From Euonymus europaeus (taxonomy: Eukaryota; Streptophyta; Magnoliopsida; Celastrales; Celastraceae): 64,000 bases of DNA. Every line of letters starts with the position of its first letter. The stretch's first letter is position 1. Made by a program: the position numbers and the translations under genes. Positions 35,871 through 47,189 of this stretch are shown one piece after another. Location of the stretch: contig OY756958.1 in the NCBI GenBank assembly GCA_963580455.1, forward strand, positions 16,132,501-16,196,500, written 5' to 3'. The notes under the pieces were generated by a model, which was not told the DNA's origin, made no database searches, and was given only the letters and a program-made list of their open reading frames with translations.

Positions 35871-36367
35871 CGGGTACCTACTGCTGGTTGATTTCACCCT
35901 ATTTAGGTCTTCATCTAGGTTTCAAATGTATTTATGCGGTGAGCATGATTGTAGCAAATCAAGGTGAGCATGAGTAATGATTTGGTTCCACTTTCTTGGT
36001 CTTGGGCATGTTGACGACAAGCATGACAGATGAAATTAGACAAAGTTTCTCTCACTGTCAAACTATCTCACCCACATTTTTGCTCTCAAAGTTTGAAAAA
36101 ACCTAACCGAGTGATCAAATTGATATAAATTTAAAACTTGAGTGACTAACTTGAAATATTTGAATTTTGAGTGACTAAAAAGAAATACGAATCATTATTC
36201 GGTGACCCTATGTATTATTAATCTGTATATAAATATACACTTGATTGATATATTATACGAATGTCTAAACATGGCAATATTGTTGTAATAAAATTATGGT
36301 AGCCTATATGTTGATAACTTGAAACACGCAGAATGGGGAAGTAATTGAAAAACCGGAGTTGAAGTAT

Positions 36368-36782
36368 CTAAAGACCACTAGAAATATGATGATAGTGAGG
36401 CTTCTCAAAAGTAAGCATAGAAAGGTAGTGGTACACATGACCTAACCAAATAATACCTAAAGCAACATTTTGACCCTCTGCTAAAGCATATGAAAATGGA
36501 AGATAGTCCTTAGTAGGTTGGTTAATGAAGGTTCCAAAGACATACTTGCTTATCAAGCACCACAAGAAAATAATATGTTCTTTATAAGTTGGGATGCTAG
36601 TGCACTTGATGGAACTCAAACTCTTGTATGAGTAGGGTTTTTTCTCATCAATCCCTATCTTGATTATTTGAATTGAACAGAACAAACTTGGGGCGTCATA
36701 GCCAATGATTGGTAGACCACTTACGATATACATGTCTTTAAGAGTAATGGTCATGTGACCACAAGGAAAGATAAAGATTTTT
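36368..36782 (-). pseudogene. Second plant-mobile-domain (PMD) fragment
   Basis: On the minus strand the frame from 36754 down to 36368 is open for 128 codons: MTITLKDMYIVSGLPIIGYD, then EHIIFLWCLISKYVF, PFSYALAEGQNVALGIIWLG and HVYHYLSML. This is the usual order of the PMD core. The codons just upstream (SLSFPCGH-like, to ~36782) also fit but in another frame. The sequence ends at the LTR of another element, so the protein is cut. It differs from the PMD inside the Tat element and could come from a host gene or another element. Confidence 0.7.
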
Positions 36783-36825
36783 TTAGTACGAGACTAAAAG
36801 CAACACATAGTAGAATCGAAGGTGA

Positions 36826-37212
36826 TTTGTTATATCGACATATCGATAAGTCGGTCCAAGCACTACTGATATTACCAAAATACCCCTAAAAATCAGAATG
36901 TGACACAAGTTGGTACAATAAGTTATCTTATGCTTACCAAAAAAAGATAGATTGACTCTCAGAGTCAGGTGACTGTCTCTCAAGTCACAATTTACACATA
37001 ATATAATGGAAATCTCTTAAAGATCCAACTTTCTCTACTCTTGAGTATGAACTGACTTAAGCATCAGAGCATCAACACCATATAACAACCTCTGGTGGAT
37101 TTTTAGCTCATGTTGATAACCACATCAGAAGGATCTTTACTCATTACTTCAGTGCATATATATACAAGGGGCTGATCATCCTCTGAGTAACGACATCTTT
37201 TCGACGTCATGA
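36826..37212 (+). repeat. LTR of another gypsy element (5' boundary approximate)
   Basis: The stretch ends just before a primer-binding site and carries phrases common at the ends of plant gypsy LTRs (GACTTAAGCATCAGAGCATC, GTGGATTTTTAGCTCATGTT). Its start may be TGTTATATCGACATATCG near 36827. No second copy is seen in the window. Confidence 0.5.
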
Positions 37213-37214
37213 GT

Positions 37215-37232
37215 TTGACGCCATTTGTGGGA
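37215..37232 (+). promoter_or_regulatory. Primer-binding site of the gypsy element starting at ~36826
   Basis: TGACGCCATTTGTGGGAA is close to the common plant primer site TGGCGCCGTCTGTGGGAA, with changes compatible with deamination. Confidence 0.65.
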
Positions 37233-37257
37233 AACCAACCTCCCTAATTAATTCACA

Positions 37258-37443
37258 ATGGTTAGACCTAGGAGAACTAACATGAATAATCCTGAGACCT
37301 CTCGTGCTCAGCATCCAAGCCTTGAATGTGTTTATATTTTTTTATTTTATTTTTTGTCAATTGCGTCTTCCTTTTTTTTTCTTCATGCAAAATATCAAAT
37401 TTCAAAAATTTCAATGCATCTACAGATAATTATACACATTTAA
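37258..37443 (+). pseudogene. N-terminal gag fragment after the primer site
   Basis: An ATG 25 bases after the primer site starts MVRPRRTNMNNPETSRAQHP and stays open for 61 codons, then becomes a Phe/Ser-rich non-coding tract. The start and position match gypsy gag. No capsid or later domain follows, so the rest is lost. Confidence 0.5.
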
Positions 37444-38399
37444 GAATGTGGCAAATGACATACCCCACGGTACATGTGTTCCTGTGCAAGTGAGACAATT
37501 TAAAGTTTATAGAAAAGATAAGACAAGCCTCGAAGTGAAAAAAAAACTACAAGGGATATGTGTTCTCACTTTAAGACATTTGATGCATAAGAAGGGAGCT
37601 GAGCATCGACACTAATACTCAGGTAAGCTATGAAATTCAAATTCGGCTTCTTTTTTTCTATTTTTTCTTAAACAAGCACACACCCTTAAAATAAACCCAT
37701 AACCTAATCCCCACCTCCACAAAAAATTTAGCAATGTCCTCAATGTGAAAAAATAAGAGAAAATAAAACTGCAAGCAAAAATTAGGGGAACACACTCTCG
37801 AGTTCACACAGTGATGCTGGAGTGCCTTGTGCTGCTGGAGCATGATAGCAATTCAATAGTTATGACTTGCAGCAGAAAATTTCCTCCACAACGACCAAGA
37901 TCATAGTAATGATGTGACTTAAAAAATTACTACTGAAACACACATTTGTTGCAAAAAAAAAAAAAAAATTGAAACTAACTTACCACATTGGGTTGCCTCC
38001 CAACATGTGCCTTATTTAAAGTCTTGAATATACTTATTGGTGCACATTCACCTAGGGTCCTTGAGAGTGGCAAAAAAAAATACTCCATGTGATTGTTCCA
38101 TGAGGTTGACATTGGGTGGAGTACATGAGACACTTTGAACACTTGTCCTTACTTTCTCATCATCACTATGAATTTTTCTCTTCCTTTTCCTCTTCCTTTT
38201 CTTTTTTTCTTACTACTCTTCCTTGTGGAGCTTTTAGACCTGAATTCTTGCACTTCAACATCATCTTGTAGAACAACTTTATGATCTTCATGCCCAATTT
38301 TTTGTGGCTTTGGCCAAAAATGCCTTAGGTGGATCTTCAGGAATGACAATCTATATTGCATCCACCTAGAAGCACGACTGGGATTTCACTTCAAATTGT

Positions 38400-38840
38400 G
38401 ATGCTTGAAAGACCTTCAACGTTATCTCTTTGTTTGTTTCTCTCAAAGTATGTTTTTCTTACTCTACATCAATCAGTGTTTGCTCAGTTCTCAGAAAAGT
38501 TTGACCCAAAATAATTAGCAAATGTGTGTTTTTCTCCATATCCAAAATCACAAAATATGCTAGAAAGATTAATGTACCCACTTGAACTAGAATGTTTTCC
38601 ACAATACCTTTTGGATATCACTTTGAACAGTTGCCAAGCTCAAGGCATATTGTAGTCATATTCATCCCTTTTATCCCAAGCTTATTGTAAATTGAAAATG
38701 ACATCAAGTTGATGCTTCTCCAAGGTCTAACATAGCATGTCCAAATCTCTTGCACCCAATAGTAATGGGAATGTCAAAAATTTCCAGATTAGTTAGTTTG
38801 GGTGGAAGTTTTCTTTTGCAAAATTGCACTCTTGTTCTTG
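38400..38840 (-). pseudogene. Protease region of the Athila-like element
   Basis: Minus-strand codons from about 38835 read RKLPPKLTNLEIFDIPITIG, then CKRFGHAMLDLGEAS, corresponding to the aspartic-protease start of gypsy elements, where family members have MLDLGAS. It continues to FVILDMEKN and an ILGQTFL motif (family LLGRPFL) near 38500. Stops are present. Downstream coding for RT is absent. Confidence 0.65.
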
Positions 38841-38899
38841 CGATGCTCTAATTGGTCAACTTGTTTGTTTAGCTTGAGATGCCCAAAATGAAGAGGTGG

Positions 38900-41800
38900 G
38901 ATGTATGGTTTGAGTGTTGGTTCATCCTTGGATTGAGTTGTTGGTGGACATGACTCCTATTTTTTTCTTCTCATCAAGTTGCTCAACTATACCTACATCC
39001 ATAATGTTTGCATAAACATCCACATTATTCATTGCCTTAACTCCACTAAGGTAGATGGAATTCGCTTCTCCATTGTTCTTCGGGTTGATGATCGTTTGAC
39101 TTGACAATCTTCCAACTTCTCATTTACTAAGATTTTTAGCAATCTGTCCCACATGAGCTTCAAGTTTCTACTACCCAATAGCAAGTTGTCTCACTAAATC
39201 CTGCAATGAAGTTGAAGAAGATGCTTGGGTGGGAGGTACGTGAGCCCGTGGATTCTGTACGTTCCGCATATTTTTCTAGCTAAAGTTTGGGTGCATCCTA
39301 GATCTTGGTTTTTAATAGTTTATGTAACATCCTGAGTCATGGGATACCTTATGCGACATGGCAAAGCGATGTATGTAGTAATTATTATGATTTTTAGTGT
39401 ATGCAATATTATCTGTTAAATAAGATTGAAATAATTTATTAAATTCTATGTGACAGTTAATAATATTAGGTGAAAAGATTGTCTGAATTAGGGGTAAAAT
39501 GAAATTCATATAAATTGTTGGAAGTATAAATTCAGTATATAAATTAAAGGGCAGAATGGTAAATAGAATTAGCGCTGGAATAGTCAATTAGAAAAATAAA
39601 TAATTAAATATATAAATATTGGCATAGTATTCAAGAAACCCTCAACCCGTGTCTTCTCGACGACGACGGCGGAGGCTAGCTTGGACTTCCGGCGACGAAA
39701 TGCGGCAAGATCGGTGTCAGAGTGAGCGTCTCCGCAAGGGGAGTTCGATGACACCATTTTCGAACGGAACGAAGACGGAATGAACCGTCAACGGCGAAGA
39801 GGAGGCGCGCGGGCCACGACATTGAAGACATCGATACGCCGTCTTCCGGCCACCATTCGGGTATATACCACCATGGATGGGTTCGTCATCGCACTGGCTA
39901 CCAAATCATGACCACTGTGAGGTTCACCGCCCCTTAATCGGCGGTGACCCATAAATGCCAGGAATTCGGTCTGCTAAGCCACGAACAAGGTCAACCGGGT
40001 CTAGTTGACCCAGTTGGATTTTTAATTTAATTTAATTAATTAATGTAAAAGTTAATTAAATTAAGATAATGGTATTAGTAAATGAGTTGAATAAAACACA
40101 ATGATATTAATAAATGAATTAAAGACAATATGATTAACAATTATTGTGTATGTTGTATGGGTTTGTTAGATCGTTGGGAGTGACCACCGGGCCGAGCTGT
40201 CCTTGTTAGATATTATTTTAATTAATTAATTGTAATAAGTTAATTAAATTAAGTTAATGATATTAATAAAATAAATTGATTCAAAGATAACAGTATTAAT
40301 AAATAAATTAAAGATTGTAGGATTAATAAATAATTGTGGGTATTGTATGAGTTTCGGGAACTTATCTTTATAATTAAATTATCGGGAATTACAGGAGCAC
40401 ATCGCGGTAAGTAATATCCAACTATATTACGAAACTCTGTGATGAATGTTTTGTTTATGTTACAACTGTGTAAAATGTGCTGTTTGATTGATTATCAATG
40501 AATTGTGATGTGTCATATGATGATGTAACTGTATTATGGAATACTGTTAATGATGTTTATGTATGCTATTTATGGATGAAATGTGAGGTAAAATTATAAT
40601 GCTTATGGAGATAAGGTTTACTGTTTGCCCTACATGAAGCACGACATACCATGGCATACACGACACGCACATAAATGATAAAAATGTTTTTACAAACCAG
40701 GTACTACTGCTTCAGAGGGGGTATATGTTGAGGTTGTGTTGATTGGAAAAAGGGAAACGTTTTATTGATTGGAAAGTGTTCTTTCGTAGAACACTTAATT
40801 AAAGGAAAATCTCGACCGGTTGCTCTGTAGCAGTGTATCTAGGTTAGGCCCAAGTATTGGAAAAGAATTTAAATGCTTGACTGCTCTTTAAAGAAACGGT
40901 TCATGTGCATTCATGCATAAATATTACTTGTTGGGCCTCGGCTCACTATGTTCTGTGATGCAGGTTATGATTTCTCATATGATTGTGTTGACCTAGAAGT
41001 TGATGGTATCGCTGCGGATCCATGGTGATGATGCTCATGTGATAGAAGTAGGATTGTACTTAATTTAAGTTATTGGCTTTTGTGTTCGGGTAACTTGATT
41101 AGAGGGTGACACTGTTCTTAAGTTATTTGTAGAAGTTGGATGACCCAATAATAATAATATTATTATATGAGAGACTTATTGATGTTTAAGTAGCGTGTTG
41201 TTCAGCTTGGGGTGGTATTAATTACATACGATAGTAAATGTTGTAAACGTTAAACTTTATAGGAGTAGCGTTCTTACTTGTGGACCCGCATAATTGGGTG
41301 TCATGGGTCGGGGCTTTACAGTTTAAGTAAGAATCAAAGCTAGGATTTCGATTGCAGGTATTCATCATATTTGTCTACTCTTGCACAAACTCGGGGAAAT
41401 TCACTCCTTGAGGACACACAATGGTTGCATGGCCTGGAACTTCACAAATAGTAGATAATTCTTGAGATGGTACTCTTCTATGCATTGCGAGGAGTGCATC
41501 TAACTTGATGGAAAGTGCATCCACCTGTGATTTAGGCACAAACAAATTAGAAAAAGTGATCTTACTGACATTAGCATTCTTACCTCTAATGTCTGATTGT
41601 TGTGTCTCAATTGCAAGGATATTTGACACTTAGTCAGCGTCATGATGTTCTTGATAGATCCTCTTGCATAATTGTTAACTGAAGCTTTACAGGAAACAAT
41701 TAGTGTCTTATAGAAAATCTACATCAACACTACATTAGGCAAAGCATGGTGGGGATATTGACTCAATAAATTATTAAACCTTTCCAAAGCTTCAAAAAAA

Positions 41801-42258
41801 GACTTGTCAAATTGTTACTCAAATTGCATAATTTTATCACCAAGTGCATCTATTTTCTGAGTTGAGAAAAATTTCTACAAAAATTTATGTAGTACCTCAC
41901 TCCAACTATTGAGTGATCCTGATCTTAGAATGTTGAGCCACATCTTTGTCTTTTCTTTCATGGTGTATGGAAAGATCTTCATTCTAAGATGCTCTTTAGT
42001 GACTCCTGTAACTAAAGTCATGCTAGAAACCATGTTCAATCTTTAACTAATGTGACTTAATGGATCTTCATAACTTAAACCATGAAATGAGGGCATCTTA
42101 TTAAAATGTATGGCTTTAAGCTCATAATTTCTAGCAGCTACAAGAAGAGTGATACATGATGGTGACGTTGGAATTGTAGGCATGTCAAGATCCCCTATTG
42201 TCGTCCCAATTGGAACAACGGCCATCTTCTCTTTATCAAAATTGGGAGGTAGATTCAA
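38900..42258 (-). pseudogene. gag of the Athila-like element, split by a solo LTR
   Basis: The first part (42258-42043) reads NYELKAIHFNKMPSFHGLSY, matching the start of the capsid domain. At 41629-41375 a knuckle-like CEVPGHATIVCPQGVNFPEF appears. Reading then runs into the solo LTR and resumes at 39317 with RMHPNFS and, at 39107, SQTIINPKNNGEANSIYLSG (family: LPSQTIPNPK...LRSGK). The capsid middle (42040-41640) is present but frameshifted. Confidence 0.72.
39323..41320 (+). mobile_element. Solo LTR of a gypsy-type element with perfect 5-bp TSD
   Basis: It begins TGTAACATCC and ends GGGGCTTTACA, 1,998 bp, flanked by GTTTA on both sides (39318-39322 and 41321-41325). No primer site, polypurine tract or coding DNA is inside. 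A ~190-bp segment is tandemly duplicated within it (TTAATTAAATTAAG...TATTAATAAAT...ATAATTGTG, near 40020-40165 and 40212-40355). It lies in the gag of the Athila-like element, so it inserted later. Confidence 0.9.
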
Positions 42259-42473
42259 ACTCTAACGACTGATTCCTGTTTCTCAAAATGCCTTCTATGT
42301 CGCCTATCACTAGTAGCAATTCGCCCTACAAAGAACGTCGCCCTTGCATACAACCTAAAAATATTAAAGAACAATAGAAATTTAGAATTAACTTTAAATA
42401 TATATATATATATATATTCATAAGCAATTAAATTAAAAAGGAAAGCTAAGCAACCAGCTAGAACTATTATTAG

Positions 42474-42491
42474 TCCCCGGCAACAACGCCA
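42474..42491 (-). promoter_or_regulatory. Primer-binding site of the Athila-like element
   Basis: On the minus strand TGGCGTTGTTGCCGGGGA differs by two C-to-T changes from the common plant site TGGCGCCGTTGCCGGGGA, generally assigned to tRNA-Asp. Confidence 0.8.
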
Positions 42492-42500
42492 CAAGCTTGA

Positions 42501-43700
42501 TGTGTTTAATCTCGCAAGTGCACGAATCAAATATAGTAGTATAACGAATGCAAGTACGAGGTCGAGTCCCATGAGGACAAGTAAAATTCAACCGATTCAC
42601 TTAACTTAGCACTTAAAATACACCTTAACAATCTTTGATTTCAAATAATGGAAGGGAATACTGAGATAATGATTCACCAAACAAATTAACTACGAGTAAT
42701 AGTTATCAAGCATAAGGATTCAACTCCAGTTCAAGGGTTGATTCCTTTCTCAAATATGATGGTTCGTTCGGTCGTTGTGCAAACACGTATCACTGTTAAT
42801 GGTTAATCCTATTTGGTCGTAACTGTTAACACAAGGCTAATGCCCCCATTAAGTTCTAAAAAACTATACCCACAAATTAATCATCTAACTCGTTGTCTCA
42901 GCTTCGATAATTAATTTCCTCAATCTCAAGTCCATTAAGACATGTGAATTCGAGTTGTTCCTTAGTCTTAGTTAGGTTAGTTCATATGCATACTCAAATG
43001 GTGATCAAACATTCAAACACACAACAAACTTATAAGCATAGAGATAGGAGACAAGAACCAATGAACTGAATTTGCATACCAGTAATCATTAACTCATAAT
43101 TCTTAAGATAGATTAAATCCAAATCCAAATAGAAAGAGTTTAATTACAACCCATGTTCAAGAAAAAAAAGCATAAACTAGGAAGAATCATAAATTAGATT
43201 CGAAGAAGAAGAACCCGTCAAATTAATGGAGTGGGTGCTTGAAGATTCCTTGGAAGATCTTGGAGAAGAAAACCAAAGCTCTTTTTTTTTGTCTTCCTTT
43301 GAAAGATTTTTTCTTTTTGTTCTGCGTGTCCCCTTCAAAGTAATAGCCACCCACTTCATTTATTATCTTACAACCACTTTTTGTTGAGTAAACTTCTATT
43401 TTTAGTAAGTTTCACATTGACAAAATTGTAATATTAATAAAAGTTTGCATAGTGATGCTTAAGTGGTCTGCAACGCTGGAACTTATAATTCTCTAGCCTA
43501 GAATGACCATTTTAGCACGCTGGAGCACTCACCAGTGCTCGAGCTGCTTCTTTCTCATAAAACTTTTCAAGTGCAACTGAATTTGCATAACTTGAAGCAT
43601 ATTTCCTAAAAGTCAAAATAGAAAATGTTTCATTCCCTCCATAAATAGACGCGACATAATGAAATTAAAGCACAGAAGTGGGTATAAATTGGATAGATCA
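42501..43700 (-). repeat. 5' LTR of the Athila-like element
   Basis: On the minus strand it would run from TGATCTATCCAATTTATACCC at 43700 to TTAAACACA at 42501, exactly 1,200 bp, with the primer site 9 bases beyond. The right boundary is supported by recognisable gypsy RT coding sequence beginning just past it. Its downstream end resembles that of the solo LTR at 29103-30890. Confidence 0.62.
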
Positions 43701-44150
43701 CCTTTACAAGTTCATCTTGGTCTTTTTCGATGATATACTAATTTATAAGCCTAACTTGCATGCCCATGTGGATCATTTGACTATTTTTTTCCATTCTAAA
43801 GTCCCACCACCATGTGGCCAATTTAAAAAACCTGTCTTTGCCCAATCACAATTGTAGTACATTGGGCATCTCATTTATCAAGATGGTGTCACCGCTAATC
43901 CCAAAAAACTAGAAAATATGCTTAATTGTCTAGTTTTGTGCCATGTTTGTGCCTTACAAGGTTTTTTTAGGTCTGACTGATCATTAACGTCACTTCATTC
44001 GCGGCTTTGGCGTTATTGCATGACCTTTGACTAATTTACTCAGGAAAAATGCTTTCCACTAGGATGCTCAAGCTGTAGCTACCTTTGATGTGTTGAAATG
44101 GAAGATGACATCTGCCCTAATGTTAGCTATTCTATAATTTTCGAAATGGT
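43701..44150 (+). pseudogene. Gypsy RT/RNase H fragment
   Basis: Plus-strand codons read VFFDDILIYK (the RT catalytic DD box, about 43728-43757), HAHVDHL, YIGHLIYQDGVTANPKKLEN, then FIRGFGVIA and a LKWKMTSALMLAI-like stretch from the RT thumb and start of RNase H. Stops and shifts occur. Only ~450 bp remain. The Athila-like LTR begins immediately to its left, so this fragment is the probable insertion target. Confidence 0.72.
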
Positions 44151-44159
44151 GCACGGGAT

Positions 44160-45260
44160 CATTGTGGTCATTCCTAACTTAACCAAAAGTGTTTTGAAAA
44201 TGGATGAAAAATCTCACCTAGAGTGAGTTTTGATCATTTTGAAAGATTTGATGAAAAATCCCACTTTGAGTGGGTTTGGTTGATTTTTTAAAAGTTACGA
44301 ATTTTTGGGAATTCGATTAATGCACCAAAATGCCCACAAACAATGAATAAGTTCAATTCAGCCAAACTTACAACTATACCCTTCCTAAAAAGTGGGAAGC
44401 CCATTTAAGTAAGTCTCATTGGATAAGTTGGATATCTCCGACCCCCATTAAGACCTTAAATAAACCCCTCAAATCTCTGAAGGCTTGATTACATTTTGGT
44501 TCCACAGGCACCAATCCTTTTAAATGAGCTACATAGAAACCCTTGATATCTTAATGATTCCTTGGAACTCACACAAAATTATTGGATTACATAAGTAGTC
44601 TTGGTGTGTCATTAGGGTGAGATGTCTTGGATTAATCTCGACAATTGTTGTGTTTGTATTGTTTTCATGATATGGCAATCAAATAAAATCCCTAGCGTGC
44701 ACACTAACTATTTACAGTCCACAAAATCCTAAATGTATATATACCTCTAACACCCTAAAATAATTATGTATGCAATTTTTACTATTTTACATCCACTATG
44801 TAGAATATTCGCATAGCCTTGGGCCCAAGTGACCAATAACTCAAGTTTTCCCAACCAAAAGCCCAATACATGGTTTACAAATCAACTAGACAACCATAGC
44901 CTAAACAAATTTTTTAAAAAAGAAACCCAAAAATATCGTACAAAAGCCCAAATTTTACACAACTCAAGTAGTGTTGGCCCAAATGACCAAAATTCATAAC
45001 TAAAAATACTAACATATGGTAACCTTTGGATGAGGTTTACTAAGGGCCAATTAATCAAGCTAATCTCCATGCAAAATTTATAACCCAAAATAAATACATA
45101 TATGTACAGGCACATATGAAAATTGATCAATCATACCTGCATAAACAATACATACCACATATATTTAGCGCGCGCACACATGCACGTACATATGGAAACC
45201 TCACAAATTCTCCACAATAAGACACATAGGATTGAAGGGAGAGAAAATAAAATCTAATAT
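44160..45260. other. Interval without recognised genes
   Basis: No conserved coding sequence was seen. A near repeat GATGAAAAATC(C/T)CAC(T/C)T(A/T)GAGTG occurs at 44200 and 44250. Many GCCCAA phrases suggest old LTR sequence, but no boundaries were found. Confidence 0.4.
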
Positions 45261-45269
45261 TCAAAATTA

Positions 45270-45620
45270 AATTAATAATTAATTAAAAATTACAATTCAT
45301 GACCATTCAACATGAGAAAACCTTTAATATTCTTTGTATTATAACTAAAATGATAAGATGCAACTTAGGATTTAAGATCTACAATATCTAAGTCAATAAT
45401 TAAAATTAAAATTAAAATTTAAAAAATAATTATTATATGAGAAATCCTTTGATTTTTTATTATTATAACAAAGATGACAAGATACTGCATAGGATTTAAG
45501 AGATATAATATGTATGTCTTAACATTAAAAAATTAAAAATTCTATGAAAAATTAAAAATTCATAGTCATTCAATTTAAGAAGCATCTTAGTATCTTTTTT
45601 TTCCATATCAATAAATAAAC
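45270..45620. repeat. Degenerate ~140-bp tandem repeat, about 2.5 copies
   Basis: The phrase GAAA(A/T)CCTTT(A/G)AT, A/T stretch, TATAAC, AAAATGA(T/C)AAGAT, TAGGATTTAAGA, ATCTAAGTC recurs near 45317, 45443 and, partly, 45570, with A/T-rich linkers (AAAATTAAAATT). Confidence 0.6.
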
Positions 45621-46110
45621 ATTTAATATAAAAGTTTAGAGAATATTCATATAAGTTTTCGTGATGATAGCTTAGCAAAAACCTTATCTAATAGGTATTA
45701 CACGTATACATTATTTTAGGTTTAAACTACTTTGAAAAGGGGGGTGGATTATATGTTATGTCTTGGCCTTTTAGTTTTGTGTTGATTCTCATCCTCAACT
45801 TATTGCAGACAGTCACTTATTTTTGTTTGATGAAATTAAACTAACAGCACATTAAATCTCTGAAAATTAGAAGTTAATAGATATTCAAATACTAAAAAGA
45901 CAAGTATTGAACAATAATATCAGGCTCAGGCTCTCTCTAACCATCCAATCCAAGTTTTCCTATTTTTCTTGATCTGATGTATTATGTTTTGAGAGCAAAT
46001 ATGCGGTACAGAGAATTTGCAGAATTTTATATATTTTATATTAAATTATTATAATAATTTAATGTGAGATCATTGTTATAAAAAATTTAAATAATTGAAA
46101 AAAATTTATT

Positions 46111-46136
46111 GCCTGTAACGCAGGTACTACACTAGT
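46111..46136 (+). mobile_element. Possible Helitron 3' terminus
   Basis: CCTGTAACGCAGG (46112-46124) can form a short hairpin and is followed seven bases later by CTAGT (46132-46136), the CTRRT end of Helitrons. The stem is only 4 bp, the following base is A, not the expected T, and the 5' end was not found. Weak call. Confidence 0.35.
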
Positions 46137-46329
46137 AGTATATATAATACGTCGTAGGCATACATAAGAACCACATATTCAATAGAATGTGAGATTGCTA
46201 GTTTCACTACAGCCTCTGAGTCTAACTTGGATTGTATAGTGGAGACTAAATTGCAGACAAAGTTGACTGCGAGTTTTCAAAGTTAAGGAGGGATCTGATG
46301 CGTGCAGATCTTGGAGGTGTAATTGAGCA

Positions 46330-46930
46330 TGATTGGTCAGAAATAGCAAACAATCATGGTGCTCGGAGGTTTGAAAGAGGTGACAATAGGGGAGCACCAA
46401 ATCATATGGGTTGGTAGAAAGTTAAGTTTCTCAAGTTTGAAGAAGGTGATGATCCCTTGATGTGGATCCATCGAGCAAAACAATATTCTCTTTCTATGGG
46501 ACTCCAGATCTACAGAAGGTAGTTATTGCATCTTTCCATCTTGAAAATGAAGTCTTACAATGGTTCAATTGAATGAATTGTTTGCAAACTACTCCTAATT
46601 GGGAGGATTTCACAGTAATCCTTTATAAAGAATGTGACACTTCTGAGTTTGAGAATTGCAGAGAATCTCTCTTTAAACTCAAACATATTGGTTCATTAAA
46701 AGATTACATTGTTAAGTTTAGAAGATTAGCAAATAGGACTATTGATGTGAGTCAAGCTCAAATGAAAATTTATTTCATAAGGGGACTCAAACCAGAATTG
46801 AAGTATGATGTTAAGTTGCTGAAATCGAGTAATACTCAGGAAGCTATTGCTATTGCAATTTAGTTGGATGTCAAATTGAACCATTTTAAAGGGAATAGTG
46901 TGCAAAAATCAAACCCTATTAAACTTGCTA
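46330..46930 (+). pseudogene. gypsy gag
   Basis: Codons read KLSFSSLKK/FEEGDDPL-type capsid start, then ASFHLENEVLQWF, a TGA where Gln or Trp is expected, NCLQTTPNWEDFTVILYKEC, SLKDYIVKFRRLANRTIDVS and FIRGLKPELKYDVKLLKS. This is a standard retrotransposon gag (capsid) domain. After it (46930-47170) comes a linker with no clear zinc knuckle. Confidence 0.82.
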
Positions 46931-47189
46931 ATGTACCTATTTCTCCTGCCATGGTCAAAACTGTTGATAAATCTTTTAAGAAATTTAGTCAACTTGAGAT
47001 GCCTACTAGAAGAATTTCACTAGTTGAGGTTCGAGATTGAAAATTGAAGGGGTTATACTTCTATTTTGATGAGAAGTATGAAAGGCCATAGTTGTGCTAT
47101 GAAATAGCTTTTGATATTGAAGTATATTTTGAAGATGATGATGGAAGGGAGAAAATAGCTATGGAGTCTATATGAGAGGCTGGGAATTT

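Larger units (their letters stand above)
35220..36207. mobile_element. Pack-MULE-like element with ~120-bp terminal inverted repeats
   Basis: The left end 35220-35345 (GGTCATCAAAGGATGG, TTTCAAGTCGATCACTCAAG, CATTCAGGTTTTTCC) matches the reverse complement of 36085-36207 (GGTCACCGAATAATG, TTTCAAGTTAGTCACTCAAG, GGTTAGGTTTTTTC) over its whole length at roughly three-quarters identity. Long inverted repeats, no transposase and a possible gene fragment inside fit a Mutator-like Pack-MULE. The 9-bp TSD is not clear: TAGTATTTG on the left against TATGTATTA on the right. Confidence 0.6.
37460..43700 (-). mobile_element. Athila-like Ty3/gypsy element on the minus strand, internally deleted
   Basis: Read on the minus strand: LTR (43700-42501), primer site (42491-42474), gag (42258-41326, then 39317-38900 beyond a solo LTR), protease (about 38840-38400), and a 3' spacer with TGTTGGGAGGCAACCCAAT (about 38025-37995), a signature found late in Athila-type elements. 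RT, RNase H and integrase are missing between protease and this spacer. No 3' LTR is recognised. A solo LTR splits gag at 39323-41320. The 37445-37640 stretch may belong to this element or to the gypsy fragment on its left. Confidence 0.75.

Noticed and set aside
46179..46400. Minus-strand open frame of 73 codons
   Set aside because: It lies opposite gypsy gag coding sequence and shows no domain of its own.
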